From Providencia alcalifaciens DSM 30120 (GTDB taxonomy: Bacteria; Pseudomonadota; Gammaproteobacteria; Enterobacterales; Enterobacteriaceae), in assembly GCF_000173415.1 (NCBI RefSeq), contig NZ_ABXW01000046.1, positions 124,001-188,000 of the forward strand: a stretch of 64,000 nt of DNA, read 5' to 3'. The notes beneath the pieces were generated by a model, which was not told the origin of the DNA, made no database searches, and saw only the letters and a program-made list of their open reading frames with translations. This document shows, piece after piece, positions 1-7,334 of the stretch; the first letter of the stretch is position 1; the number at the start of each line of letters is the position of its first letter. Position numbers and translations under genes: made by a program.

Positions 1-440
1 TGATTAGGGTCATTGGAATAGATAGCGGTTTTGGTACAGGTAAACCAATCCTTAGTGATAGATAAGCGCTGCCACTTCGCAATTTCTGGCCATGTTTTAG
101 TTCGTAGCTGGTTTTCGGTGTTGGCAGTAACAACAACTTTGCAATCTTCGCAGGTGTCCATGCCCCACTTGATGATCATCGATATGAAAGCAGATTTACC
201 AATACCGTGACCTGATGCCCTAGCAAGTTGTAGCGGCTGGTGGCGTGTTTCAGGGTTGCGTAGGTGCTCACCTATTTCGTTCAGCGCTTCTGCTTGCCAT
301 TGGCGAGGCCCACTAGCATTTTCAAGTTCGGTACCAGCTTCACCCCATGGAAATGCGTATAGCGCATAGCTTAACGGGTCATGCGTAAACATGCCGATAT
401 CGTTAATTAGTTGTTCCTCTGGCGACATGGTTTCAATCAT
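1..440 (-). CDS. Phage terminase large subunit (N-terminal part, cut by window edge)
   Basis: This is the 5' end of the large terminase, the ATPase/nuclease motor that packages phage DNA into the prohead. The ATG is at 440 and the reading frame stays open to base 1, so about 146 N-terminal residues are visible. The translation begins MIETMSPEEQLINDIG and carries a Walker-A-like segment ASGHGIGKSAF at about residues 85-95, typical of large terminases. Its start overlaps the stop of the small-subunit gene by four bases (ATGA), the usual coupling of the two genes. The nuclease domain lies outside the window. I am confident of the family; the subtype is not determinable from this part. Confidence 0.88.
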   Translation of the reverse strand, partial: MIETMSPEEQLINDIGMFTHDPLSYALYAFPWGEAGTELENASGPRQWQAEALNEIGEHLRNPETRHQPLQLARASGHGIGKSAFISMIIKWGMDTCEDCKVVVTANTENQLRTKTWPEIAKWQRLSITKDWFTCTKTAIYSNDPN

Positions 441-997
441 GACTCACCACCAGCGGCACGCTTACGGGCCGCTGCCAACTTATCAGCAAGGGAAATGGTT
501 ACATCGACCTGATAGCGCTCACGGAATGCGTTAACGTCAACGTGCTTACCGACCATTTCAAGTACGCGCAGCTTATCTAACAGCTTCACTTTCTTAACGG
601 TAACCTTCTCATCAATGACGGCTATTTCAAACGCAGAAATGCTTTTGCGCCATACTGCAGGCCAGTCTTTAATTGGCTTGATATCACCAGTATTAGTGAG
701 AATATCCGCGATATCGGCATCAAGCATATTAACCAATCGCTCTAACACGCTGTCAGCGTCTAGCTTCTTGCGCTTATTACGCTGTTGCATGAGCTGTGCG
801 ATACGGTCAATGACGCGCTGGTCTTTCATGAGTTGAGATGCACGCTTACAGGCGCTAACTTCGGCATAGCCTGCTGCTAACGCTGCATTGGTTTGATTAT
901 CAGGGGCTTTGATATACTCCTGACAGAAGCGCTCCATTTGAGCATTAAGCGGTGTGGGTTTTCTTGCTGGTGGCTTACGTGGTTTCTTTGTGGTCAT
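437..997 (-). CDS. Phage terminase small subunit
   Basis: This is the DNA-recognition subunit of the packaging motor. The body LNAQMERFCQEYI followed by NQTNAALAAGY and AsxACKRASQLM matches the Terminase_2 small-subunit pattern, a helix-turn-helix DNA-binding domain at about residues 20-75, followed by a central oligomerisation segment. I chose the ATG at 997 because GAGGTGAT lies just upstream; the frame is open to 1045 but with no ribosome site there. It is translationally coupled to the large subunit by a four-base overlap. The head genes that normally follow are outside the window to the left. Confidence 0.88.
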   Translation of the reverse strand: MTTKKPRKPPARKPTPLNAQMERFCQEYIKAPDNQTNAALAAGYAEVSACKRASQLMKDQRVIDRIAQLMQQRNKRKKLDADSVLERLVNMLDADIADILTNTGDIKPIKDWPAVWRKSISAFEIAVIDEKVTVKKVKLLDKLRVLEMVGKHVDVNAFRERYQVDVTISLADKLAAARKRAAGGES

Positions 998-1041
998 AAT
1001 CATCACCTCTTCGGTTATTATGACCACTGAAAAGTTAAACT

Positions 1042-1641
1042 TCAAATCTGATATGGTTTAAATCCATCCTTAACATTGCAAATACTTAAAATTTGATTAC
1101 ACAAACTTCTATATCTATATGGCAAGTTACCAACATCCGAAACAAAATCAATTAGCTCTGATTTGGTAGGTTTTGTATCAAAATATAAGCGAAGCCCTTT
1201 CAATGTAACTTTATTAAAACCATCTAATAAAAACTTTAAGTCAATGAGCAATCCTATAAGATTGTCATCTATTCTAGATATATCCAACAAATACCTATCA
1301 ATAACCACAGATGAATGATCCCTAGCTAAAATAAAAACATTGCTACCATCTTCCTTGGTGTAATTAAAGTAAAATTCATCAAGCCCATCAGCTCTTCTGC
1401 AAGATGCGACTTTATTATTTTTCACATCATCAAAAAACTGCATTATCTGCTTGAAATAAATACAATTATTCCTAACCTCATCATAGATAAGTATTTTCAA
1501 TGCCTTTAATTCGTTTTGAGTATGCTTTTCAATTACTGATTTCTCATTTGTTCTTTGAACCCAAAACACAATTAAACTCACGATTATAGCTACGGCCGAT
1601 GCCAAACTTCCAAAAATAGAGAAACCTTCAACCACAGTCAT
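1042..1641 (-). CDS. Membrane-anchored protein of unknown function, probable prophage moron
   Basis: I do not recognise this protein. A single hydrophobic segment at about residues 8-30 (IFGSLASAVAIIVSLIVFWV, counted from the chosen start) is followed by about 165 charged, probably cytoplasmic residues without an obvious catalytic motif. The start at 1641 is chosen because AAGGA precedes it; an in-frame GTG at 1671 overlaps the stop of the gene upstream. The gene is clearly more AT-rich than the phage genes on both sides and sits between a small zinc protein gene and the terminase genes, a place where lambdoid phages often carry added cargo. A membrane-linked exclusion or lysogenic-conversion role is only an inference. 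Confidence 0.55.
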   Translation of the reverse strand: MTVVEGFSIFGSLASAVAIIVSLIVFWVQRTNEKSVIEKHTQNELKALKILIYDEVRNNCIYFKQIMQFFDDVKNNKVASCRRADGLDEFYFNYTKEDGSNVFILARDHSSVVIDRYLLDISRIDDNLIGLLIDLKFLLDGFNKVTLKGLRLYFDTKPTKSELIDFVSDVGNLPYRYRSLCNQILSICNVKDGFKPYQI

Positions 1642-1670
1642 AACTAATTCCTTAGCTAAGTAATTTTTCA

Positions 1671-2012
1671 CTATTCTACTTCTAATTTAATCTCATGCCA
1701 CCCTCTGGTTACCCAGCATTCTGAATCACCGTCAAGGCAGCAACCGGAAACCGGCAACCGCTCACCGCACTTACCACAGTACCGCTTTGATAACTCCGCA
1801 ACCTCACGCTTGAGCCGTGCATCGTCGTTACGAATGAGCATTTGAATATATTCCGATTCGTCGTACGGTTCGCGCCCTGGTCTACGCAATGCACAATTAC
1901 GCTTAATCATTTCGTGTTCTTCTGCTTCCACCTGCCACTGCGGAGTGACAAGGCCAGCATCCCGCTGGCGTTTACGTTGTGCTGCTTTACGCTCTGCTGG
2001 TGATTTAGCCAT
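1671..2012 (-). CDS. Small phage protein with a C-terminal zinc-binding cluster
   Basis: This is a 113-residue phage protein. The N-terminus MAKSPAERKAAQRKRQRDAG is basic and resembles the start of small phage regulatory proteins. Near the C-terminus CGKC, then a pair of cysteines and a further Cys (CC...CW) form a likely zinc-binding cluster at about residues 80-100. The start at 2012 is preferred over the longer frame from 2030 because similar small phage proteins begin with MAKSPAERKA. The ORF lies in the late/nin-like part of the leftward operon. The function is not known. Confidence 0.55.
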   Translation of the reverse strand: MAKSPAERKAAQRKRQRDAGLVTPQWQVEAEEHEMIKRNCALRRPGREPYDESEYIQMLIRNDDARLKREVAELSKRYCGKCGERLPVSGCCLDGDSECWVTRGWHEIKLEVE

Positions 2013-2082
2013 TGAATAACACTCCCACAACTACAGCGAACACGCACCAGAACACAACGAATATTAAGTAAGTTTTTAGCAT
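2005..2082 (-). CDS. Possible 25-residue hydrophobic peptide
   Basis: A very short frame starting MLKTYLIFVVFWCVFAVV encodes one probable membrane helix and ends by overlapping the start of the next gene. GGAG lies eight bases before the ATG. Both the ribosome site and the overlap support translation, but such short frames arise by chance. It could be a small lysis-related or membrane peptide of the phage; nothing in the sequence decides this. Confidence 0.3.
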   Translation of the reverse strand: MLKTYLIFVVFWCVFAVVVGVLFNG

Positions 2083-2084
2083 TG

Positions 2085-2744
2085 TTAGCACTCCAACTCG
2101 TAAATAGGTCTGTATTCACTGCAATATATATCTAAGCATCCGTCATAATCATATGGGTTGTGTTGCCAACTGATTCTCCCGCAGCACGGGCAGTTCCAGC
2201 GTGTTTTACCGCTATCCCCTTTGCGTCTACGTTGCTTTTTAAGCCATTCAGGAACGCGCAAGCCTTTACTTTGTACCATTGAACGAGCATTGAATTTTTT
2301 AATCGGAAATGTTCTTCTTTTTTTCGAGTTGGCAGTATCGAACGGCAACCAGACAATGTTATCCATCGTTAAATTAGGAATAGTGAATCGCTTAGCTATC
2401 GAAAAGTTAGTTGATGGATAGCCACGGTCATTTAGCCAATAAACATCGTTACCGTCCCAATCACCTTTCACATATCCAACGTAGTAATTGCATTTACTTT
2501 CAATTACGGTTTCGTTTGGTATGTACTGGCAATCAACGTGATATTCAGCAAGTGATAGAACACTTTCAGTGCATACAGGCTGGTCAATGCTTCTTCCGTG
2601 TTCCCACGCACTTTGTGCCTCCTCTAGCGTGTATACGTGATCCTTGTCGATATCAGTGGCATAACCGTTGCCGTCCTTGCAGTGGAACGATGCATTTGAA
2701 CCAACCGTGTCGCGTGTACACATCATATAAAATCTATTTTCCAT
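2085..2744 (-). CDS. Hypothetical phage protein with a C-terminal zinc finger
   Basis: I do not recognise the family. The protein has about 219 residues counted from ATG 2744. The C-terminal part holds CPCC at about residue 190 and later single cysteines in the last 30 residues, suggesting bound zinc. A basic segment KKQRRRKG precedes the cluster and would suit nucleic-acid contact. The central part is rich in aromatic residues. It lies in the run of small leftward genes between the RusA-like gene and the terminase, and spacing to the neighbour at 2764 is short, in keeping with one operon. Confidence 0.5.
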   Translation of the reverse strand: MENRFYMMCTRDTVGSNASFHCKDGNGYATDIDKDHVYTLEEAQSAWEHGRSIDQPVCTESVLSLAEYHVDCQYIPNETVIESKCNYYVGYVKGDWDGNDVYWLNDRGYPSTNFSIAKRFTIPNLTMDNIVWLPFDTANSKKRRTFPIKKFNARSMVQSKGLRVPEWLKKQRRRKGDSGKTRWNCPCCGRISWQHNPYDYDGCLDIYCSEYRPIYELEC

Positions 2745-2763
2745 ATTTACCTCGCGTGACATG

Positions 2764-3036
2764 TCACGATTGTTTGTTTAGTTGAATTAACGGAATATCG
2801 AAACCAACGTGATTACCGCCCGTTAACTGCTCAAATTCTTTTTTAACTGCACTAATTACCTCACCATCAGCATCCATGAACGCTACAGGCTTTTGTTGGA
2901 CTAATGCGAGATTTTCACGAACAACATCATCAAGATACGTACAAATCGCATACACTTCTTGAGATGAGATATTTTCAGGTGATACAGAGCCGTCAAGAAT
3001 GTCGTAGCACAGCCTGATTGCGTCGATGCCTGCCAT
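2764..3036 (-). CDS. Hypothetical 90-residue phage protein
   Basis: A small acidic protein of unknown function. It begins MAGIDAIRLCYDILDG and looks mostly helical, with a central segment PVAFMDADGEV seen in several small phage proteins of unknown role. There is no membrane segment or metal site. It is packed tightly between its neighbours in the leftward operon, which is the main support for its being a real gene. Confidence 0.5.
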   Translation of the reverse strand: MAGIDAIRLCYDILDGSVSPENISSQEVYAICTYLDDVVRENLALVQQKPVAFMDADGEVISAVKKEFEQLTGGNHVGFDIPLIQLNKQS

Positions 3037-3038
3037 TG

Positions 3039-3218
3039 TTACCCCTTTCTTCCCTTCCGTTTTTTAGCCGCCCTATTTATCTTTGCGTGGCCTGTAATAC
3101 GCTTATTTGATATTGGGTAGCTGCACCAGTTGCGGCTATGGTCGATAGCCCATAGAGCACCCTGTGACAATTGCGCAGCCATGCTCAAGGCTAGTGCTGA
3201 TAATGCTATTTTTTTCAT
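3039..3218 (-). CDS. Small exported-looking phage protein
   Basis: A 59-residue frame starts at ATG 3218, overlapping the stop of the gene upstream by four bases (ATGA). The N-terminus MKKIALSALALSMAAQ has the lysine-plus-hydrophobic build of a signal peptide. After that come a short Trp-containing part and a strongly basic tail (AAKKRKGRKG). Coupling to the preceding gene and the clear leader support expression. The role is unknown; a periplasmic or membrane-acting phage peptide is an inference. Confidence 0.5.
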   Translation of the reverse strand: MKKIALSALALSMAAQLSQGALWAIDHSRNWCSYPISNKRITGHAKINRAAKKRKGRKG

Positions 3219-3448
3219 GGTTTTTTACCCCTAGCCGCCAGCATTGCATCAGCCATTATGTAAGCCTCACGCGATACCCACGCTGCTGACTCTTCAATCA
3301 CAACCGCAATCATGGCTTCGTTTGATAAAATGCCCTGCATAGCAGACATGGCGAACTGGTCACGCAAGGTTAACCCTTCATTTTTCGGTGGTGTGGTAAT
3401 GATGCCGCCTACAGGCCCATATATCCGCTTTCTTGAATCATCACTCAT
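3215..3448 (-). CDS. Small conserved lambdoid phage protein
   Basis: This 77-residue protein contains GLTLRDQFAMSAMQGIL, a segment typical of a widespread small lambdoid family of unknown function in which a Gly-rich N-terminus precedes LTxRDxFAxxAxQG. The C-terminal half is helical and Ala-rich. It ends by overlapping the start of the next small gene, so the two are probably co-translated. No biochemical role is established that I can name. Confidence 0.6.
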   Translation of the reverse strand: MSDDSRKRIYGPVGGIITTPPKNEGLTLRDQFAMSAMQGILSNEAMIAVVIEESAAWVSREAYIMADAMLAARGKKP

Positions 3449-3451
3449 GAC

Positions 3452-3859
3452 TTACCCCTTTGTTCCAGTTGCTTTGGCGATTGCCTGCTCAGCCTGATAC
3501 AGCGCTTCTTCCATAGGGTTTAGCGACTCTTCTTTTGATTCAATACCAGCCGCATAGAATTGATTTACCATACGCTGCATCGCATGAAGCAAGTCATGAG
3601 CCGCATTCTCTACGGAATTATCAGGCGCTTCGCTATCAGTAACGCATACCTTAACCGACAAGATCCGACCGCTATTCAAAACGAACGAAAGCACACGAGG
3701 TTGATTAAATAAGTGTTCCGCTACAGCTCGCAGCGCATCACCTGTAATGTCTTTCTTAACACCTACCACCTTGCCAGTTTCATTACAGACACTTCCGTAA
3801 AAAATCTTATTGCTAATTAGTGCACACCACACTCTTCTAGTTGCTGCTCTGTTGCTCAT
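3452..3859 (-). CDS. Hypothetical 135-residue phage protein
   Basis: I do not recognise this protein. The N-terminal half has alternating hydrophobic residues typical of beta structure (NKIFYGSVCNETGKVVGV), and the C-terminal half is helical and acidic (NPMEEALYQAEQAIAKA). No membrane segment or catalytic motif is visible. It lies three bases upstream of the 3448 gene in the same direction, so it belongs to the same transcript. Confidence 0.5.
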   Translation of the reverse strand: MSNRAATRRVWCALISNKIFYGSVCNETGKVVGVKKDITGDALRAVAEHLFNQPRVLSFVLNSGRILSVKVCVTDSEAPDNSVENAAHDLLHAMQRMVNQFYAAGIESKEESLNPMEEALYQAEQAIAKATGTKG

Positions 3860-3869
3860 CGTATTACCC

Positions 3870-4128
3870 TCAAAATAACGAAACTTGTTTAACTACTGTT
3901 TTCCCACGGCGCTTAGGCTTAGCCTTTGTGTTACCGCCGTACTTATCCATCCAAACCTTTGCTACGTGAAAGCAATCATCAAACATGGCGCCACGCTTAC
4001 TTGCCTGTGAGCATCTACGGTAATGTGCGATGCCTTCATCAGCGGCAAGCTGTAATGCCCCCCCCCTGATAATCAAGCTCTTTAAGCTTCTTGATGATGT
4101 TCTTTCTAATAAAATCTTCTGGACTCAT
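3870..4128 (-). pseudogene. Small phage gene split by a frameshift in a run of nine G
   Basis: Two frames read as one protein. From ATG 4128 the frame gives MSPEDFIRKNIIKKLKELDYQ and ends soon after a run of nine C on the plus strand (4058-4066). The other frame continues as GALQLAADEGIAHYRRCSQA and KRGAMFDDCFHVAKVWMDKYGG to 3870. Joined, they form an about 85-residue protein of a kind common in lambdoid phages, with the conserved GAMFDDC segment. Seven or ten G in the run would restore the frame. This may be a real mutation, slippage-based switching or a sequencing error; the sequence cannot tell. The function is unknown. Confidence 0.6.
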
Positions 4129-4208
4129 AAGGACTTACCTCATTCATTCAACGATTCGTTAATCCGCTCACAAACTTACCCATTGGTAACAAGTTCATGA
4201 TTTGTCGA

Positions 4209-4571
4209 TTATTCCGGTAACCTTACCGTTATCATTCCTATGGTTCCCCACACCTTAGAAACTCGCCCATCCCATATACGTGAATCATCGTCAAAGATGG
4301 CGTCCAGCAAGGCTTTCTCTAAGTTGTCCTTGTCTGGCTTTTGCTGGTGTGGCTTACCGTCCATTTCAGCCTGTTTTTTCTTGCTCCATGACTTCGGCAT
4401 AGGCATAACAAAAATCACGTGGTAATCACTCTCAGGCAGGTTAATGCCTCTTGATCTCACCTCGTCACAAAACGCCCGGTAACGCATTACAGCAGGTCGC
4501 TTCTGCCACTTATCACGCTGAGTCATGCGCGGTTTAGGTACTGGCACAACTGGATAATCAAGGGTTCTCAT
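4209..4571 (-). CDS. rusA: RusA-family Holliday junction resolvase
   Basis: The enzyme cuts four-way DNA junctions formed during phage recombination and replication. The 120-residue length and the pattern match RusA: PKPRMTQRDKW near the N-terminus, a central basic stretch and the acidic catalytic region PDKDNLEKALLDAIFDDDSRIWDG at about residues 78-101, which carries the conserved aspartates. It overlaps the stop-start junction with the upstream gene (4568-4571), so the two are coupled. In lambdoid phages RusA sits in the nin-like region between replication and late genes, as here. Confidence 0.9.
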   Translation of the reverse strand: MRTLDYPVVPVPKPRMTQRDKWQKRPAVMRYRAFCDEVRSRGINLPESDYHVIFVMPMPKSWSKKKQAEMDGKPHQQKPDKDNLEKALLDAIFDDDSRIWDGRVSKVWGTIGMITVRLPE

Positions 4572-4993
4572 TGCGCCAGTCCTCGCTTGATACGCTTCGC
4601 CCTTGGTTTCGCCAGTAGCTCGTTAAACATGATTTGTAAGCGTGCTGGTTCACCTGTTTGGCGCCATGGGCCATACGTAGGCTCAATAACCTTGACTGGC
4701 TTCTCTACAGGCTTATGAACCTGTTTTCTCACCATGTATCTTTTGCTGCTGCTTGCTTGAAGCTTCAAACCGTCTTTGTAGTTGTCATTCAGCTTGTAAC
4801 CCAACCAAGGCGAACCCTCGACAACTGCAGGGGAAATAACATTAAACTTTTCAAGTTGTATAACAGCGTGCTTTACAGCGCCATACGCTGCTTTAACGCC
4901 AGTACTTTCAATGTGATTACGCAGCCCTTTAATCGTCATGCTTTGACCGCATTTAAGTGCTTCTATGACTCTATCCTGAAATAACATAACCAT
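4568..4993 (-). CDS. Phage protein with predicted winged-helix fold
   Basis: The first 75 residues look like a small DNA-binding domain: a helical segment DRVIEALKCGQSMTIKGLRNH, then a recognition-helix-like part and a beta wing ending SPWLGYKLND. The C-terminal third is basic and proline-containing, suggesting a flexible nucleic-acid contact. Two nearby starts (4993 and 4987) are possible. It is the first gene after the internal promoter at 5020-5053 and is translationally coupled to the RusA gene. The function is not established. Confidence 0.55.
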   Translation of the reverse strand: MVMLFQDRVIEALKCGQSMTIKGLRNHIESTGVKAAYGAVKHAVIQLEKFNVISPAVVEGSPWLGYKLNDNYKDGLKLQASSSKRYMVRKQVHKPVEKPVKVIEPTYGPWRQTGEPARLQIMFNELLAKPRAKRIKRGLAQ

Positions 4994-5007
4994 TACCTCG
5001 AATTCGA

Positions 5008-5053
5008 TTAACCCATACGGTTAATATAAACAATTTGTTTATCTTTTCAACCA
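5008..5053 (-). promoter_or_regulatory. Internal phage promoter with two palindromic operators
   Basis: Read on the minus strand, TTGAAA and TATATT are separated by 16 bases, a good sigma-70 promoter firing toward the 4993 gene. The spacer is filled by the perfect palindrome ATAAACAATTTGTTTAT at 5026-5042. A second palindrome, TTAACCCATACGGTTAA at 5008-5024, covers the expected start of transcription. The first matches copies near the recET operon and the repressor genes. The remaining bases to 5209 show no gene. Binding by the phage repressors is inferred. Confidence 0.65.
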
Positions 5054-5209
5054 TAAAAAATCAGTAAGAATTGATTTTCTTACCACCCTTTAAAACGCTC
5101 TGTAACGCTCTACATTTGATTTTCAAATTCAACCTATGGGATTTATCATCCTGTATATCAAAAACGCCTGTATGTTAATCCTGCTAACGATTTTGATAAA
5201 CTTTGAATC

Positions 5210-5857
5210 TTATTGTCTCCGTTGTTTACTTTTTTCTAGTAATTCCATCCATGCTGGCGGTGGTCTAGTTTTGTCTTCAACTTTTAGTGTTGGCTTTGGT
5301 ATAACTTCTCCCTTGTGAACTCGCTCAGTCCATTTGGCAAGCATTTTAGCCAGTCGTCTCTCACATTCGATATCAGTCAATCGATGTTCAAGCATTTGAG
5401 CTCTAAGGTCTGTAAACATCCAGTACTGAACCGGGTGCTTGAATGGGTACATTTCTGCGCTCCGGTAGTTATTACGCTTAGCACAGTAGGTTAAAAAGTC
5501 TCTAAGCTGTTCGTCAGGATCAAGACCAAAGGGATTCTGCTTAGCAGCTTCACCAGATAACGCGACAATCACGTCTGATAACTCTGGTGGCCATGGATTT
5601 CCATTCATACAGCGGTCGATACAGAATTTAAACAGTCCGTCCAGTTGTTGGTCACTCAATGTACTTAGCGCTTGCTTCCACATCAATGACGGTTCCGCCC
5701 CGTTCTTGTTGGTCCATTTGTCCCCATACAGCTCCGTCAGTTTTAGCCAAAGAGTCGAGATATTCCTGTCCGTGCTTTGTCCTGATTGCGTGTTCGACTT
5801 TCTGAACTGCTCTCGACTTCCCCGCAGCTGGATCAAATTTGAATTCGCCTGTGCCAT
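5210..5857 (-). CDS. Phage replication protein P-like (helicase loader)
   Basis: This protein is of the lambda P class, which brings the host DnaB helicase to the phage origin. The region LWLKLTELYGDKWTNK, followed by KQALSTLSDQQLDGLFKFCIDRC and WPPELSDVI at about residues 35-95, is the family hallmark. It starts 206 bases inside the upstream replication gene, an unusually long overlap; a shorter start at Met 59 would cut into the conserved part, so the long form is kept. It lies downstream of the O/DnaT-type gene, as in lambda. Confidence 0.78.
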   Translation of the reverse strand: MAQANSNLIQLRGSREQFRKSNTQSGQSTDRNISTLWLKLTELYGDKWTNKNGAEPSLMWKQALSTLSDQQLDGLFKFCIDRCMNGNPWPPELSDVIVALSGEAAKQNPFGLDPDEQLRDFLTYCAKRNNYRSAEMYPFKHPVQYWMFTDLRAQMLEHRLTDIECERRLAKMLAKWTERVHKGEVIPKPTLKVEDKTRPPPAWMELLEKSKQRRQ

Positions 5858-6581
5858 TTTTCACCACCTTTTCGTTTTTCAATCGACTATGTTTCAATCC
5901 CTTAGCAAGGGCTAGCTCCCATTGCTCATGTGTTTTGGCTTTTCCCTCTGCCCCCCAGTAGGTTATAAACTCGGCTAACTCATGAGGCTGTAACGGTTCT
6001 TTGAGTATCGTTCCCCAGTATGCAGCCTTTTGGGTGAAGTCCTGACCAGGTTCCCAACCGTGATACATCACAAATTTATCGTTCACACCAAAACCACCAG
6101 CTGGAACACGACCGTTCAAGATAGAATTATTAGCATTCGGATCAGATTGAAAATTATCCTCGCGCGTATTAGAGAGAGGTTTTATATTTCCTTTCCCTTC
6201 CTTTCCTAAAGGTAGTCCTCCGGTATCACTACCGTAGTTTTCCGGTAGTAGGTTTAGTTCTTTGATTTTACTTGGAGTTTTCTTATTAACGACCTGATGT
6301 TTTGTGAAATTATTTATCAGCCCATAACGCTTGCCATCTTGAGCAGAAAATAAGCTAATATAACCACAGCTGGAAAGCTCCTGTAGTAGTACCGGAATAC
6401 TACCGTAGGTCTCACGTATAGGAAAAACAGCGGCTTTAATGAGTTTTGGATTAGCATTGAAATATCCCTCATCATCTGCATAATTTAATAAACCAATCGC
6501 CAGTAAACATGCCGCCTCTGAAATATCAGCCATGTCCTCATCAGTCCAAAAAGTCGGCTTAATGGTTCTTATGCGAGCCAT
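5652..6581 (-). CDS. Phage replication initiator, O/DnaT-like
   Basis: The start MARIRTIKPTFWTDEDMADIS followed by LLNYADDEGYF is the common N-terminal winged-helix domain of phage replication initiators. A low-complexity linker lies at about residues 120-165. The segment FVMYHGWEPGQDFTQKAAYWG at about residues 180-205 resembles the DNA-binding C-terminal domain of DnaT. The protein probably opens the phage origin and hands over to the P-like protein encoded next. ATG 6581 is chosen because the family starts at MARIRTIKP; the frame extends to 6623. An origin may lie within the linker-coding part, but iterons are not obvious. Confidence 0.8.
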   Translation of the reverse strand: MARIRTIKPTFWTDEDMADISEAACLLAIGLLNYADDEGYFNANPKLIKAAVFPIRETYGSIPVLLQELSSCGYISLFSAQDGKRYGLINNFTKHQVVNKKTPSKIKELNLLPENYGSDTGGLPLGKEGKGNIKPLSNTREDNFQSDPNANNSILNGRVPAGGFGVNDKFVMYHGWEPGQDFTQKAAYWGTILKEPLQPHELAEFITYWGAEGKAKTHEQWELALAKGLKHSRLKNEKVVKNGTGEFKFDPAAGKSRAVQKVEHAIRTKHGQEYLDSLAKTDGAVWGQMDQQERGGTVIDVEASAKYIE

Positions 6582-6626
6582 ATCAACCCCCTGAACTATT
6601 TTCATAAATAAGATTCCATGCAATCA

Positions 6627-6830
6627 TCATGCTTGAACTCCCATTTCTCTTGCCTGCTTGAGAATGCTATTAACGCTTTCACGGTAATTTGCAGCGTGCT
6701 TAGCAGCACACTCGACACAGACACCATTACTTACAAATCGCTCTGCAATATGCCCATGAACACAGGCTTTACCCGTATAAAAGCGAGATAACCCATTAGT
6801 TGCGGCTTCTTTTCTACTAATAACTTTCAT
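6627..6830 (-). CDS. Small phage protein with Cys/His zinc site
   Basis: A 67-residue protein with CVHGH and CVECAAKHA, spaced as a zinc-binding module. The order EAATNGLSRFYTGKACVHGHIAERF is a recurrent pattern in small lambdoid phage proteins and resembles the recognition part of some phage endonuclease-associated proteins. It is the first gene after the Cro-like gene and its terminator, ahead of the replication genes. The role is unknown. Confidence 0.6.
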   Translation of the reverse strand: MKVISRKEAATNGLSRFYTGKACVHGHIAERFVSNGVCVECAAKHAANYRESVNSILKQAREMGVQA

Positions 6831-6925
6831 TGAAAACCTCCATTACAGTTATGTGTGCAGTAAGATTACACGCTACAGAAAAAATACTCAACCATTTAAA
6901 CGTTATTGTTTATCCAATCAATAAT

Positions 6926-6946
6926 AAAAAGACCGCTTTCGCGGCC
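6926..6946 (-). terminator. Intrinsic terminator after the Cro-like gene
   Basis: Read on the minus strand, GGCCGC-GAAA-GCGGTC forms a short stem with a stable GNRA-type loop, followed by five T. It sits just after the stop of the Cro-like gene and before the replication genes. This is the place of lambda tR1, so antitermination or partial read-through is expected for the downstream genes. Confidence 0.7.
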
Positions 6947-6955
6947 TCATGTGAT

Positions 6956-7177
6956 TTACTTCATAAATTTGTCTGCTATTTGGTCAAGTGTTAGCTCTAT
7001 CCCGAATGTATTAAGAGCCTTCTGCAACCGCTTCGCTGTCTGCAATGACACACTACGACTGCAATAGCGCAGGTGAATAGAAATATATTGAACGGTCAAA
7101 TTTGCGCTATCTGCAAATTGCTGACGTTCACGTTTAGATAGACTATTCCAGAATGTTTTAAAGTCTGTAAATGCCAT
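6956..7177 (-). CDS. Cro-like phage repressor
   Basis: A 73-residue protein from ATG 7177 (MAFTDFKTFWNSLSKRE). It contains a helix-turn-helix at about residues 18-45, with FADSANLTVQYISIHLRY matching the Cro/C1 type used by YdaS-like phage regulators. It is divergently transcribed from the larger repressor gene across an AT-rich control region, the standard immunity arrangement. It probably opposes the other repressor at the shared operators. The longer start at 7198 lacks a better ribosome site. Confidence 0.7.
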   Translation of the reverse strand: MAFTDFKTFWNSLSKRERQQFADSANLTVQYISIHLRYCSRSVSLQTAKRLQKALNTFGIELTLDQIADKFMK

Positions 7178-7221
7178 ATAACCACCAAAAATAAACAAGA
7201 AATTTAAAAGTCAAAATCATG

Positions 7222-7300
7222 ATAAACAAATTTGTAATTTACCTCAAAGGTTAATTTGATATTAAATAGATAAACAAAAATAAACAAAAATAAACAAAAA
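7222..7300. promoter_or_regulatory. Phage immunity control region with operator-like repeats
   Basis: Between the divergent regulators lie ATAAACAAATTTGT at 7222-7235 and three perfect tandem copies of TAAACAAAAA at 7271-7300. These share the ATAAACAA half-site with the 17-bp palindromes at 5026, 7990 and 8234. The arrangement is that of lambda OR, with promoters in both directions. Exact promoter boxes are hard to assign in such AT-rich sequence. Confidence 0.6.
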
Positions 7301-7334
7301 TGAGCGAATCATATACAAAAAGGAAGAGCCTACA

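Noticed and set aside
2411-2785. Plus-strand frame of 124 codons opposite the 2085-2744 gene
   Set aside because: It is a shadow with odd His/Cys-rich composition, no ribosome site and no family resemblance.
7271-7300. Tandem TAAACAAAAA repeats as a CRISPR-like or satellite array
   Set aside because: Units are ten bases with no spacers and lie in the phage control region; they fit operator half-sites.
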